Origin: Labia minor
Lineage: Eukaryota > Arthropoda > Insecta > Dermaptera > Spongiphoridae
Length of the DNA stretch: 64,000 bases
Direction: 5' to 3'
NCBI GenBank assembly: GCA_963082975.1
Contig: OY720350.1
Span: 2,627,001 to 2,691,000 of the forward strand
The notes below the pieces were generated by a model. It was not told the DNA's origin. It was given only the letters and a program-made list of their open reading frames with translations, and did no database searches. The position numbers were made by a program, and so were the translations under genes. How positions within the stretch are numbered: position 1 is the stretch's first letter; each line of letters starts with the position of its first letter. Shown piece by piece: positions 14,191 through 25,319 of this stretch.

Positions 14191-14490
14191 TATTTTGGTC
14201 GACATCCATGACACTTTTGTTAGACTGGAGGTATGAAAGAGGATAGAGAGCGTAGACATGTCTAAGATGATAAGTGTGGGTGGTTGAAAGATGTAAATTT
14301 CCCGTTTTATAAGAGCCATTTTTTTAAATTAAAGAAATTCAAGGGCACACGGGAGCGCCTGTAATTAGGCAACACAAATCACACTATTCTACACTTACAA
14401 CACAAATACAACACACATCACAATAATATTAATGTATATATATACACACACACACATATGTATATTATATATATATATACTTTTTGTTAG

Positions 14491-14527
<37 letters not shown>

Positions 14528-14789
14528 TATGAAAAGTGTAATATGAGAATAAAAGTGAAGAAAAACAGTTGAAATAAATTAAAATGAATTCTTTTAAACA
14601 GTCTATTCGAATGAATTGTAATTGAATAATTTATAATCATCGTCAAAGATAGAAATGATTTCAATTTTATTATTTCAAAACATGCAAACTATTCATTTAC
14701 TATTGTACTATTAGAAAAAAAAACAATTGGGAAATTTCTATAAAATATTTATAATACAATTATTATTAAATAATAATATAAAAAAAAAC
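11276..14789. other. AT-rich stretch with microsatellites
   Basis: No gene is supported. Structure seen: GAA triplets (about 11312-11339), GA (about 11381-11394), CA (about 11450-11472), a TGACGTCA motif at about 12579, poly-T (14160-14185), and AAT/ATT runs (about 13704-13728 and 14494-14526). Open frames here translate these simple repeats. Confidence 0.5.
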
Positions 14790-15063
14790 CTCTGATTTTG
14801 TACGTCCTACGCAAGAACAACGCCTATCAAGTCGGTTATATAAATGATGAGGTGTCCTATGACCAGTCCACTCAACCTTTACCTTGATTTTCTTGATCGG
14901 AGGCGCTACTTTTTATCAAGTAGCTATTCCCCAATGTTGTTCCCGGAGGCTGGGTTGACTCCGTCCCATAAACTCCAGCTAGGGAAATTCCCTTCCCTTG
15001 CCAGGCCCGGGACTTGAACCCAAGACCATGTGAATGTGAGGCAGGTTCGCTACCCACACACCC
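14790..15063 (-). mobile_element. tRNA-derived SINE, copy 1
   Basis: Read on the minus strand, the element begins GTGTGTGGGTAGCGAACCTG (A-box-like) and about 30 nt later has GGGTTCAAGTCCCGGG, which matches the RNA polymerase III B box GGTTCRANYCC. A body of about 200 bp follows, with AGCTGGAGTTTATGGGACGG and a stretch ending near GTACAAAATCAGAGG. The second copy at 38264-38530 is closely similar throughout. A tRNA-like head, unrelated body and dispersed copies define a SINE. Confidence 0.85.
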
Positions 15064-15184
15064 AATTAAATAATAATAAATAACAATTTTATTTTATTCT
15101 ATCATTCATATTTTTATTTGAAAATATACCTATTTACCAAATAAGGTTAACCTTTCTCAGTTGATTTTCAAATTACTCTATACT

Positions 15185-15530
15185 CTGTTCCGGGGGGGAG
15201 GGGGGGGTGTCAAACTTTTTTGATCATAGGCCCCTATATATATACTTTTTCGAAATCTATATAATTTTTTCGAAAAATACAACTTTCTATTAGCCTTTTT
15301 TTACTTCTTTTCTACCCGAATAAATATGAAATATTGTATATGTTTATTATTATTTTATTTTCTATAAAAAAAAAATGATTTTAGGTTCATTATGAAAAAA
15401 ATTTAAAATTTTATATACGCAGAGTTTTGCGTATTAAGAACTGTTTTTCCTTCACGTCCTAATCGACCCCTACAGTTGTTAAATAGACCCCTTGGGGCTT
15501 ATATTGGCCACTTTGGCGACACCTGCTGCT
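15185..15530. mobile_element. Probable hAT-type non-autonomous element remnant
   Basis: The left side reads GGTGTCAAACTTTTTTGATC then ATAGGCCCC. The right side in reverse complement reads GGTGTCGCCAAAGTGGCC and then TATAAGCCCC. These are imperfect inverted ends of the GGGGTGTCAAAC type common to hAT elements. A G-rich tract (15191-15208) adjoins the left end. No coding sequence is present and no target duplication was confirmed. Confidence 0.4.
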
Positions 15531-16914
15531 CTACTGTATTTGTAATAAAAATAAAAGTTTATTCACATATAATATTTTTTGAAAAGAACAAAATAAGATT
15601 TCACAATTTCTAATCATTAAATGATATTCTAATAAATTGGTATTTTTTTTTTCTTTTTTCTGTTTATTCATTCCATTTAAGATAGCAATCTCATTTTAAA
15701 AATGAAAAAAGAAAAACTTGAAGCGTAACTTTATTTAAATAATTATCTTTAGTAAATGATGATGATGATGATGATGATTAATTTATTAATTAAAGCAATT
15801 ATCATTCTAAAGATGTAAATTCATTCATTTCAATATATATATATTAATAGCTAAATGAATATAGGAAACTATATAATTTTACCAAATATATTTGTGTATA
15901 AATAAATATATACATATTAAAAATAAATTATTATATTATATTATCTGTTTATAATGTATAAACATGATAAAATAAATATTTGATTTTTTTGGAATTTGAA
16001 CTTGGACTTTAATATATTCTTAATTTATATATAAATTATTTATTCATCATCTATATATTATTTAGATCATTGATTTGTTTTTGTTTTTTTTTATTTAATT
16101 TCAATGTTGTCAATACTTTTGTTAAATATTATTCCTTTTAATACAATTATTAAATCAATTTTCATAATATATAAGGGCAGTATCATTTAAATAATAAGAT
16201 TTAAAAAAACTTAAAAAAAAACTGAACCTTTAACATTATATTCTTTTGATTTTTTAAACACTTTATTTATTAGTTTGATTGATACCTGTTTACGATAATA
16301 ATTTAATAATATATATATATATTTATTTATTTATGAGAAATTATTTCGGTATAATATATTTTCATGTTTTATTATGAGATTTGAGTTTCGACGTTTTGGC
16401 GCCCATTTTGGTTGGCGCCTTATTTCATTAAGAGTGTTTTTTCTTTCAGAGAGAATTTAAAATTTTGGGTTGTCTGGCTTCAGTATGACAAAGATCACCC
16501 ATCCAGTTATGCGCACGACATTTACTTCCATTTGAACAGAACGCTATCGCTCAAATTTCTTAACGTTGAACAGCAATACGCGTTCAAGTATCACTTTCAA
16601 TTAATTCACTAACGAATACCATGATATATTTAACATTTTTTTTTTTTTTTTTTTGTTAATAACTTTTTATATGTTGTTCACTTGTCACCAGTTATCTTAA
16701 ACCACAGTCAACAATAAACGTTATGGCACTAACAATGGGAATCACAACAGTTGATAAAATGATAAAAACACGATTACCAACCGACAAATGACAAAATGGC
16801 TCTAAATTCAAATTCAATCATTACCATATATTCAAAACTTTTCATTTTATTTCTGTCTCTTTACCTTTTTTGATTTTTTTTTTAAATTATTTATTTAACT
16901 ACAAATACTTACGA
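15531..16914. other. AT-rich stretch with one open patch of unknown nature
   Basis: Mostly AT-rich with a GAT run (about 15756-15779). The patch 16390-16620 has a balanced composition and an open frame without an ATG start, running to a stop at about 16612. It follows a CTTTCAG acceptor-like site and contains HPSSYAHDIYFHLNRTLSLK. I do not recognise it. A GGCGCC...GGCGCC pair sits at its left edge (about 16400-16417). It may be a transposon fragment. Confidence 0.35.
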
Positions 16915-16922
16915 ATTATTTA

Positions 16923-17203
16923 CAGTGGTGCATTGGGAGGGGAACGCGGGGGAACGACGTTCCCTTACCTTTTTTTCAGAACGGGAATGCGTTCCAGTAC
17001 TTTTTCATATCCCGACAACTTCCACTTAAATCTACTGTTAGAATTTCTTTTTTTTGTGTTCGTTAATATTTTGTATAGTAAGAATAAGAAAAAATAAAAA
17101 CTTAAATAGAAAAAAATAGTTTGCTGAAAATACCTAAGAGTTTTTTTTTTTTGCTCCCACTATGCGTTCCCTTACTTCTTCTTATTTTACCAATACATCA
17201 CTG
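16923..17203. mobile_element. hAT-type MITE with perfect 8-bp target duplication, copy 1
   Basis: The ends are CAGTGGTGCATTGGGAGGGG and, at the right, CCAATACATCACTG, which is its inverted counterpart. The element is flanked on both sides by ATTATTTA (16915-16922 and 17204-17211). An 8-bp duplication with CAGTG...CACTG ends is the signature of hAT transposition. The body contains GAACGACGTTCCCTTACC and TGCTCCCACTATGCGTTCCC but no open frame. Confidence 0.9.
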
Positions 17204-17211
17204 ATTATTTA

Positions 17212-18139
17212 TTAATAAATATGTTTGCAATTTTGATTATATATATATATATATATTAATATAATAACTTATAAAATTTAAACTTGTTTCCTTCATCATA
17301 ATATTCTACTATTCAATACACTCCAAATAATATAAAATGTAAATGTAAAAATTAAGATTTCAGGTGTAGGAGAAAGAAAAAAAAAAGATATGAAATAAAA
17401 TTGAATTAAAAGGATCAATAAACATTTATTATAATTTAGATTTAGAATAAGATAATATTATTATTTTTAATATATTATACTAGTATATAGTCGATTTATA
17501 GACTTATCAGATTTCTTAATTTAATTTTTTTTTAAAAATTCTCATTTTGATTTATAATAAATTTTTTAATGTAGCTCTTAATTCATTGTATATTTTTTTT
17601 TAAAATACAAAATACAATTAAAAACAAAAAATAAATAAATAATATCAAATATATAGGATAGATAGTATATATATTTGAGTGTGTTTGTGTTAATTGTCAA
17701 TTGATCTTTCTTTACCTTCTGCCAGCAACAGGTAGTGACCTCAAAGAGCAGGCAGCGGTCGTTGGTCTGTCTTTTTCTCTCTCTCTCTCCCCTCTCTTTT
17801 AAACTTAAACATGCAAACACATACACAAACACAATCTTTTTTGCTTTTTTATTTTGTATATAATCTAATATTTTCACTTGAACACTAAAATAATCACACA
17901 CTAGAATGTCATTAAATAACACACCAATCGATCGTATAAATAATTTTTGAATTAATATTATTTTTTTGTCTCCAATTCTATATGAGATTATTTTTTTTTT
18001 TGATAAATTATTTTTGATTTTTTGTTTTGATTTTTGTAAATTAAAAGGAGATAAATGTTGATTAGAAGGAGGTTTACGTTTAAAGATGCGTTAAGAAACC
18101 GGCTCACTTGACTTTGAATAGTCAGACAGATACACACAT

Positions 18140-18176
<37 letters not shown>

Positions 18177-18573
18177 ATATACAAATAAACAGAGTAGACT
18201 CGGCTGGTTTCGGCTTGTTTCGTTTTCTTACAATTTGAAAAACGATCACTGAACACTGACACACTAGTGACATCTCTACGAACATTGAATAAACACTTCA
18301 TCTACAAACTACAAACGCCAAAGATCAACATTTTAAGTATCGGTGAGAGGAAAGAAAGGGAATCTTTTTCAAAAATAGGTATAAATTAAAAATTTAAAAC
18401 ATTTTTTTTAATTCTACTCTTTCATAATCTTTCAAAAAAAAAAAAAAATCACAAACTATTTATTTATTCATCCAAATTTACATACAAAATATTAAAATTT
18501 GCATATAAATCGATTTACATTCTATTTAGCTACCATGTTTTATTCATTTGGCCAGCAGAGGGCTTCATGTATA
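17212..18573. other. AT-rich noncoding stretch
   Basis: No gene is supported. AT runs occur near 17239-17256 and 18154-18177. A less AT-rich patch at 17695-17800 has no usable frame. Confidence 0.45.
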
Positions 18574-18689
18574 GGGTAACAGAAACCAATAGTTGCCACC
18601 CGTAAGCGAAATTTACCATTTATTTAGCAATTTCAGGCGTTAGAGTTGCATTTAATCATCTAATTACTCACAATGAATATCATTAAGAA

Positions 18690-19385
18690 ATAAGTTGACC
18701 TGTGGCCAGGTCCGAACCGACCGACGGTTTGAAGTAAATTAATTTCTAGCTACAGAAACAATTTCAAATAATTTTAATATATCTATTAATGTAATAAAAA
18801 ACAGATATGAATACATAAATAATAAATATAAACCTTTTTAATTTTATTTTATTTATAATATATATGTAAGACCAGGCTGTGACGTCATGAATGGCTGGAT
18901 GACGTCATATAATTTTAAATCAAGAAAAAACTAATAAATATGATTTTCCCGAGGATAAAACCAATACAAAGTGTATGATTCGTGGTGATATATAAAAAAA
19001 TCTCCTCATGTGAAATTAGGTGTGAAAATAACCCTTCCCTTCCTATCGTCGATCGCTAATACTACCACTTCCGGTTTCCGGATTTGCACCAAAAGTTGAT
19101 CAATTCATCCCACTGATGCATTAAGTAAATATACCAAATTTCATCAAAATCGGTTGAGCCGTTCAGGCTGTACACATCTATACGGACGGACAGACGGACA
19201 GACGGACGGACAGACGGACGGACAGACGGACGGACAGACGGACAGACGGACAGACGGACGGACAGACATCATGCTAAAAATACTTTTTTCTGTTTAGAAA
19301 ATGCATGATTCGTGGAGATATGTAAAAATCTCCACATGTGAAATTTGGTGTGAAAACAATACCTCCCTTACTATCGTCGGTCGGT
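18690..19385 (+). mobile_element. ACCGACCGACG-ended MITE, copy 1
   Basis: Subterminal left motif AACCGACCGACGG (about 18715) is matched at the right end by CGTCGGTCGGT (to 19385). Similarity to the minus-strand copy at 51581-52240 continues left to about 18690. Features in order: two TGACGTCA palindromes about 23 bp apart (about 18880 and 18901), ATCAAAATCGGTTGAGCCGTTC, a GGACGGACA minisatellite, and TCTCCACATGTGAAATTTGG. No coding frame is present. More diverged copies lie at 44090-44460 and 52780-53208. Confidence 0.8.
19183..19266 (+). repeat. GACGGACA-type minisatellite inside MITE
   Basis: About ten imperfect 8- and 4-bp units built from GACGGACGGACA and GACGGACA. The same tract, in reverse complement and of different length, occupies about 51700-51758 in the minus-strand copy, so it varies in length between copies. 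Confidence 0.85.
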
Positions 19386-19640
19386 AAAAAAATTTACTTT
19401 CAAAATTTACCAAGAAGATATATTAACTTAATACAAATACATGCTGCAGAAAAAAAATATAAAAATAAAAATATAAAAATACAGTAAGTGCCACCCTAAG
19501 TATACATAGGCTGTATACTGTATACCTATTATTAGCAACGTTTCAACCAAAAAATCACTAAATTCACATCACATCTTCTCCGCCATATTCTTATTTTTTA
19601 CTTTTACGAAAAGGTGGCAACGACTAGTAGAGTGTTACTC

Positions 19641-20823
19641 AACTATATATTATTATAAAAGATCAAAAGGTATATATATATATTACTCAAATTAATTGAT
19701 TGATAAATAATTAATTTACTGATTAAATTAAATAAATAGATATCTGTTTTATTGAAATAATGTAAGTATATTTGGTAAAACGGAGGTATATGACGTATTT
19801 TCTATATCTCAAAAGGTAGACCTTTTGGCATGGGAAAGGCATTGGTGGTGTCCACAGGAGTCATATAAACGACCAGATGAAGCGGGTCTAATTTAGTTAT
19901 TAGAAAATAAATGTAAGGATGATATATTTTGTCTGCCATCTTGAAGATCAACAAAAGCAATATTGCGTGATATTTATTTCAAAGGAGCATAATTTATTTC
20001 CTTTTGCACATTCTTTAAAAATTAATATTAACATTTTTTTTTATTCCTATATCCTTTCCTTAAACTATATTAAAAGTGTGATATGACCCATTGTGTGTGT
20101 GCGAGGGATATGGTGTGTATTTTACCTCTTGAAAAATGGAACTCTCCAAACAATTTAGTAAAAACGAGGAAAAAATATTGATAGTCTTAGACTTTAGACT
20201 TGTGTAAATATATTATTTAAGTTATATATATTTTTTTAATTCTTAAAATTAAAATCCTAATTAAATATTTAAATATTTCAACTTTATGTTTTTTGTTTTT
20301 GTTTTATATGTAATTTCCTATAAGCAATACCTTTCGCACCGGTTTTGCAATATCACCACTTCTGTTAGGGATATTTCCGAAAAGTTGACTTTTTTATTTT
20401 TGCAAATTTCACTAGTTTTTAGTTTATGAATAAAGCTGTGCAATTTGTGCTACTATGATTACCTTATTAGTCCTAGTTACCATTAACGCCATGTCATGAT
20501 TGGTATTAATTAGCGTTGAAGACCTTAAGATTTAGCCGAAAAACCCGAAATGTGTGTCTTAACATAGATATTTTGCAATTATTGTATGTATAAATCATTA
20601 ATCAAAAATATTCTCTATATACGAGAAATGAACAGATATATTAGATATTTATAAATAATCTTATTTTTTCTTTATCTTAAATCTCATAATCATTAAATTT
20701 CAATTAAAACTTATCAATCGATATATATATATATATATATTGTAAACTATTGTGTGAATGTGTGTGCGATGGCTTTATTAAAAGAAAATTTTGAATGAAT
20801 TATATATACATTTCTTTTATAAT
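19641..20823. other. Region upstream of the serine protease gene
   Basis: AT-rich sequence. A short upstream frame MALLKENFE (20770-20799) precedes the protease start, and TATATATAC at about 20801 could act as a TATA-like element, but AT runs are so common here that neither is strong. The promoter cannot be defined. Confidence 0.35.
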
Positions 20824-20884
20824 ATGAAGAAATTATTTATCTTCGTTCTTATTATAATAATGAATCATTTTATCAACATTCAAG
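20824..20884 (+). CDS. Serine protease exon 1: signal peptide
   Basis: Encodes [20 protein letters not shown], a short Lys-positive start followed by a hydrophobic core, typical of a secretory signal. The donor is CAAG|GTAATT and the exon ends in phase 1. The ATG is chosen because the hydrophobic segment starts directly at it. Confidence 0.8.
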
Positions 20885-23800
20885 GTAATTAATTGATGAT
20901 TATAATTGACCATTAGAAAATTATAAAATTATAAAATTATTTTTACAATCTACCTTATTACTTTATTAAATATAAATATGTACCTACATTTATTACACTA
21001 ATTGTAAGTATAGGTATATATATATATATATTATTATATAATTATGATAATTGTTTAGATTTATAATCAATATTTATCCTTTCTAATTATGTTTCAACTT
21101 TCACTTAGCTTTAGTATCCTAGAATTTATATGGGATACTTTATCTTTTGTAGTATTTTAAATATTTTAAATTCAATCAAAATTAAAGACATTAGTTTAGT
21201 CTTTTCTGGTATCAAAGATCGTTTTTATTTAACATTGTAAAAGTTGTTGTAATATTCTATGTACGCCTTTATATAATAGAAATTAAATATTAATTTCTTT
21301 TTTTAAATTCAATTCTACATTTTTTTTTTAAATCGAATAAATGATATATATTTCTGAGAATGTCCACTAGATGGCACTGATTATATCTGAAAAATTTTCT
21401 TTAGAAATAAATGAATAGGAGATAATAAGACGCCTTAATATAATAATAAAACATCTTTATAATAAATTAACAGTGGTGTATTGAGAGGGGAACGCGGTGG
21501 ATCGACGTTCCCTTACCTTTTTTCAGTTCCAGTCCAGTACTTACTTTTTCATGGCCCGACAATAATAATATCTTTCTGGTTTTCATCATTTTTTGAATTT
21601 CTTTTTTTGGGGTTCGTTACTAATTTGTATAGTAAGAATAAGAAAAAATAAAAATTTGTATGGAAAAAAATAGTTTAGTTTGCTGAAAATAGGACTTTTT
21701 TTTTTGCTCCCACTATGCGTTGTTCGTTCCCTTACTTCTTATTTTACCAATACACATCACTGTAAATTAATTAAAATAGATTATAATTTAAAATTGGTAA
21801 TTTTCAGATTGTATTTCAGTAAATAATTTTAAATACAAAAGCAACAATTCATTAGGAGCATTAACACCGATTACTTTTAGACCACCTCTACAAACTCAGA
21901 CATATTTAAGGCAAGTATTTTTATTATTATTATTATTATTATTTTATTTTTTTTTTTTTAAATTTCCTTAGTATATCATATTAATTATGTAATGATATCT
22001 ATATAAATAAAGATAGAGTATATATATGGGGTGGCCACACTTGGTGATACTTATGATACTTAGAGCCATATTGAAAAATCGAAAATGTTTAAGAGCCAAA
22101 TCGGAAAAAATTTGAATTGAGCGACAATAAACTCGAAAAGAACCACATATAGCTCGCGAGTCATGGTTTGGCCACCGAGACCATAGATGAAATTAAATAA
22201 ATTTAATTTAAACAAAAAATAATCTTAATTTTTGATTACCAGCATACTAAGGCAAGCTGATGACAAAAATTTCAATAAATCAAGTAAATCTATTATGGAA
22301 TTAAAAAATACCAAAGAAGGCAAATTATTTAACTGAAAATAATTTGAATGTTTTAAAATCCAAAATCAGATTACATGAAGCTAATATTAAGGTAAATGAT
22401 AGGAACTAACTAACTCGGATTCAGAAATTAACGATCTACAGAATTTCGAAGAGACTTAATGCAACAACAACAACAACAACAACAACAACAAAGTGAGAGG
22501 AAATAACCAAACTTCTTAATAGTAGAAGTAATACTGTCATCACTGTTGTTGAAAACAAAAATCTCATACCCATTTAATAATTAAGTGAATTTTCAGAAAT
22601 GAATGGCGCAAAGGATTGGTAGAAAATATATAACTTTCTTCTTCTCATGCTGCTCATGCTACAACTACAAGTCATCAAATGCTAATAACACTAAATATGC
22701 TTTTTAGGACCACTCCTGTATTTCTGTATGAGTATTTTTTTTTATCCATTTGCCATTTGGGGGGGGGGGGGGCGCCATAGGAAGGTGAAACGGCTAGTCA
22801 ACCCCCCCCCCCCCCCGCTCAGGATCAAATCCTGGTTGCGCCACTGACTATAATAATAACTCGTAAAAAAAAAATTATGTAATTTAAACAAAAGAGAAAT
22901 TTTTAGTGGTAAAACAAAAAACAATCCGTGAAAAATTATTGATTGATTGAAAAGTTGTAATAATAAAAATCGAATTTGATTAATAAATTGAAATGTAAAA
23001 AATAATATTAACAAATAGGTAAGTCCTTGGTACCATAACATAAAATAAATAAAAATTAGATTTATTTATACAGAAATTAATTTTAAATAAAACGTTTCCC
23101 AATCGGTCTCCCCACCAATATATTTTTTGGCATTCTTTCCTCTCCCATTCTAGCCACGTGCCCTGCCCATCGCAACCTTCTCGATTTTATAACCCTGACT
23201 ATATCTGGAGATGCATAGAGATCTTTGCCATTCCCCGGTGACCTGATCTTTCTTTGGCCCATAAATGCTTCGCAGAATCCTATACTTCTCAAATATTCTA
23301 AATCTACTCTCGTCACCTAAGGTCAATAGACCATGCCTCACTCCCATATAATACAACCCGTAAAATAATTATTTTATATATATATATATTTTGATCCCTT
23401 TTGATAATAATTTGGACGCGATAAGCCCCTTTACTGCATGATAACAGGCGCTTCCCGATTGCAACCTCGCTTTAAACCTTCTCGAATATTATTATTTTTC
23501 GTATTTAAATTTTTCTATATTTTTATGTTAAGACTTTGTGTGTTAATATACTATTCCTCTCTCTTTTACTAAATATTTTGTCTTATCATCATTAATTTCA
23601 AGATCCACCTCATTCTTTTCCTGCTTCGATTAATTTTTCTACACTATCTTTAATTGCATTTGCCGAATTTCCTATTATAAATATTTCAATCGTCTGCGTA
23701 ACCTAATATTTGAATTTTTTGCCTAATTGTATTTCGTTTTATATACTCTCAATGTGTTTAATTACTTATTCTAGTACTAAATTAAATAAAATTGGTGATA

Positions 23801-25283
23801 AAACAGTTGATTCCCACATCTTGCTCTTCCTTTACTACCTTCAAGACAAATTTGAATCATATTTTCATTAATTTATATCTTTTCTTTTTCAGTGTACAAT
23901 CTCCTGTGATACGACCACCATTGATCCCACAAAGGTATGTTAATAATATTTGATAATGTAATAATAATTTTTAATTTTAATATATTTGATATACATATGT
24001 ATAATATATTATTAATACACTTAATATGATAGTTTTGATTATTTTATAGTATTATAATTATTTAAATACATTTTACAATAACAGTTTAGTTAAAATAAAA
24101 AAAAAACAAAAACAATTTTTTATGAATTAATAGAAAAGAGAGAGAGAGAGAGGTACAGAATGAATGAAATTTTTTTTTCTATTTTATTATAAAAATTATT
24201 AATGTTTTTTTTTTTTTTAATTTGATTCCAGTCCAATTGGATACGAAATTCCTTGTGGAATCCGACATTCGAATACAGAACGCATTGTGGGAGGATCCAG
24301 TGCTACAAAAGGTTAATTATTTATTTAAATTTCGTATAAATAATCTCAAATTATATTATTTTTAATTTACAAAGCCTGTAGAATGAAGTCATAAAAATAA
24401 ATTGTACTTTATTTAAAGTTTCCTTTCTCTTCTCTATGGAGAATATGTCCTGGAACATTTATTTTTGTCATTACTTTTTTTTTCTAATCTTGGTCCTTTT
24501 GGGCATGGATAATGAGAAAAAACAAGTCAACAAGTGACATAAGGAGATGAGCTAGGTCAGGTGAGTAAAGTGGGTGTTCGGTGTTGGTACAAGAACTCTC
24601 AAGTTTAGTGTACTGAATGCATTGGATGGAGGGAGCATGGAGCGTTATTGTGATACAAATAAATGTAATTTCAATTGTGTTTGTTAATCCCAGGTGATTT
24701 TCCTTGGCAAATCTCTTTACAACTGATTAGTGGATTTACCTCGCGACATATTTGTGGCGGTGCTCTCCTTTCCGCTCATTGGGTTGTCACAGCAGCCCAT
24801 TGTGTTAATGGTCTTCGGCCTGAACAATTACATCTTGTCGCTGGTGAACATGATCTTTACTCACTTAGTGGTATTTGTTTCTTTTTTGTTTTTGTTTCTT
24901 TTTTGTTTTTTTTTATAAATCTAGATGACGTTAATACAAATTAATTAAATATTATTCACACAAGTTTTTATATTTATATCATTCTCAAAAGTATTAAGAG
25001 AAATCTCACAATTATTAATTAAAAAATTAACAAAACTAAATAATATACTCGTAAATAGTAAAAATGTAGGTATAATATCTCTTTCATTGGCAACCTACCA
25101 TTTGAACTTAATATTTAATGTTATTTATAATACATTAATTTTATTGTTCTTAATGTAATTTCATCAGAGTTATTATAAATAAATATACAATTTCTATATA
25201 TTTAATAAAAAATTATTCATAAATTCAAAAATTATATCAATAAAATAAAAAATGAATTCAATGTAAAGATAAATGCTTAAGTA

Positions 25284-25319
<36 letters not shown>

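Larger units (their letters stand above)
18574..19640. mobile_element. Possible outer DNA element interrupted by a nested MITE
   Basis: The left end GGGTAACAGAAACCAATAGTTGCCACCC has a diverged inverted partner at the right end (reverse complement GAGTAACACTCTACTAGTCG then TTGCCACC). Most of the interior is the unrelated MITE at 18690-19385. This is consistent with an older element of the same broad end type as the one at 1655-2020 that later received an insertion. No target duplication was found. Confidence 0.35.

Noticed and set aside
13985-14664. Several minus-strand open frames of 74-109 codons
   Set aside because: They translate poly-T, AAT and AC microsatellites and have no protein-like composition.
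14990-15063. tRNA gene
   Set aside because: The B box is clear but the head is joined to a SINE body and recurs at 38264 with the same body; no complete cloverleaf with matching acceptor stem was found.
21911-21916. GT donor for protease exon 2 (CAA|GTATTT)
   Set aside because: Using it shifts exons 3-4 out of the frame encoding the IVGG activation site, whereas the GC donor keeps every downstream phase.
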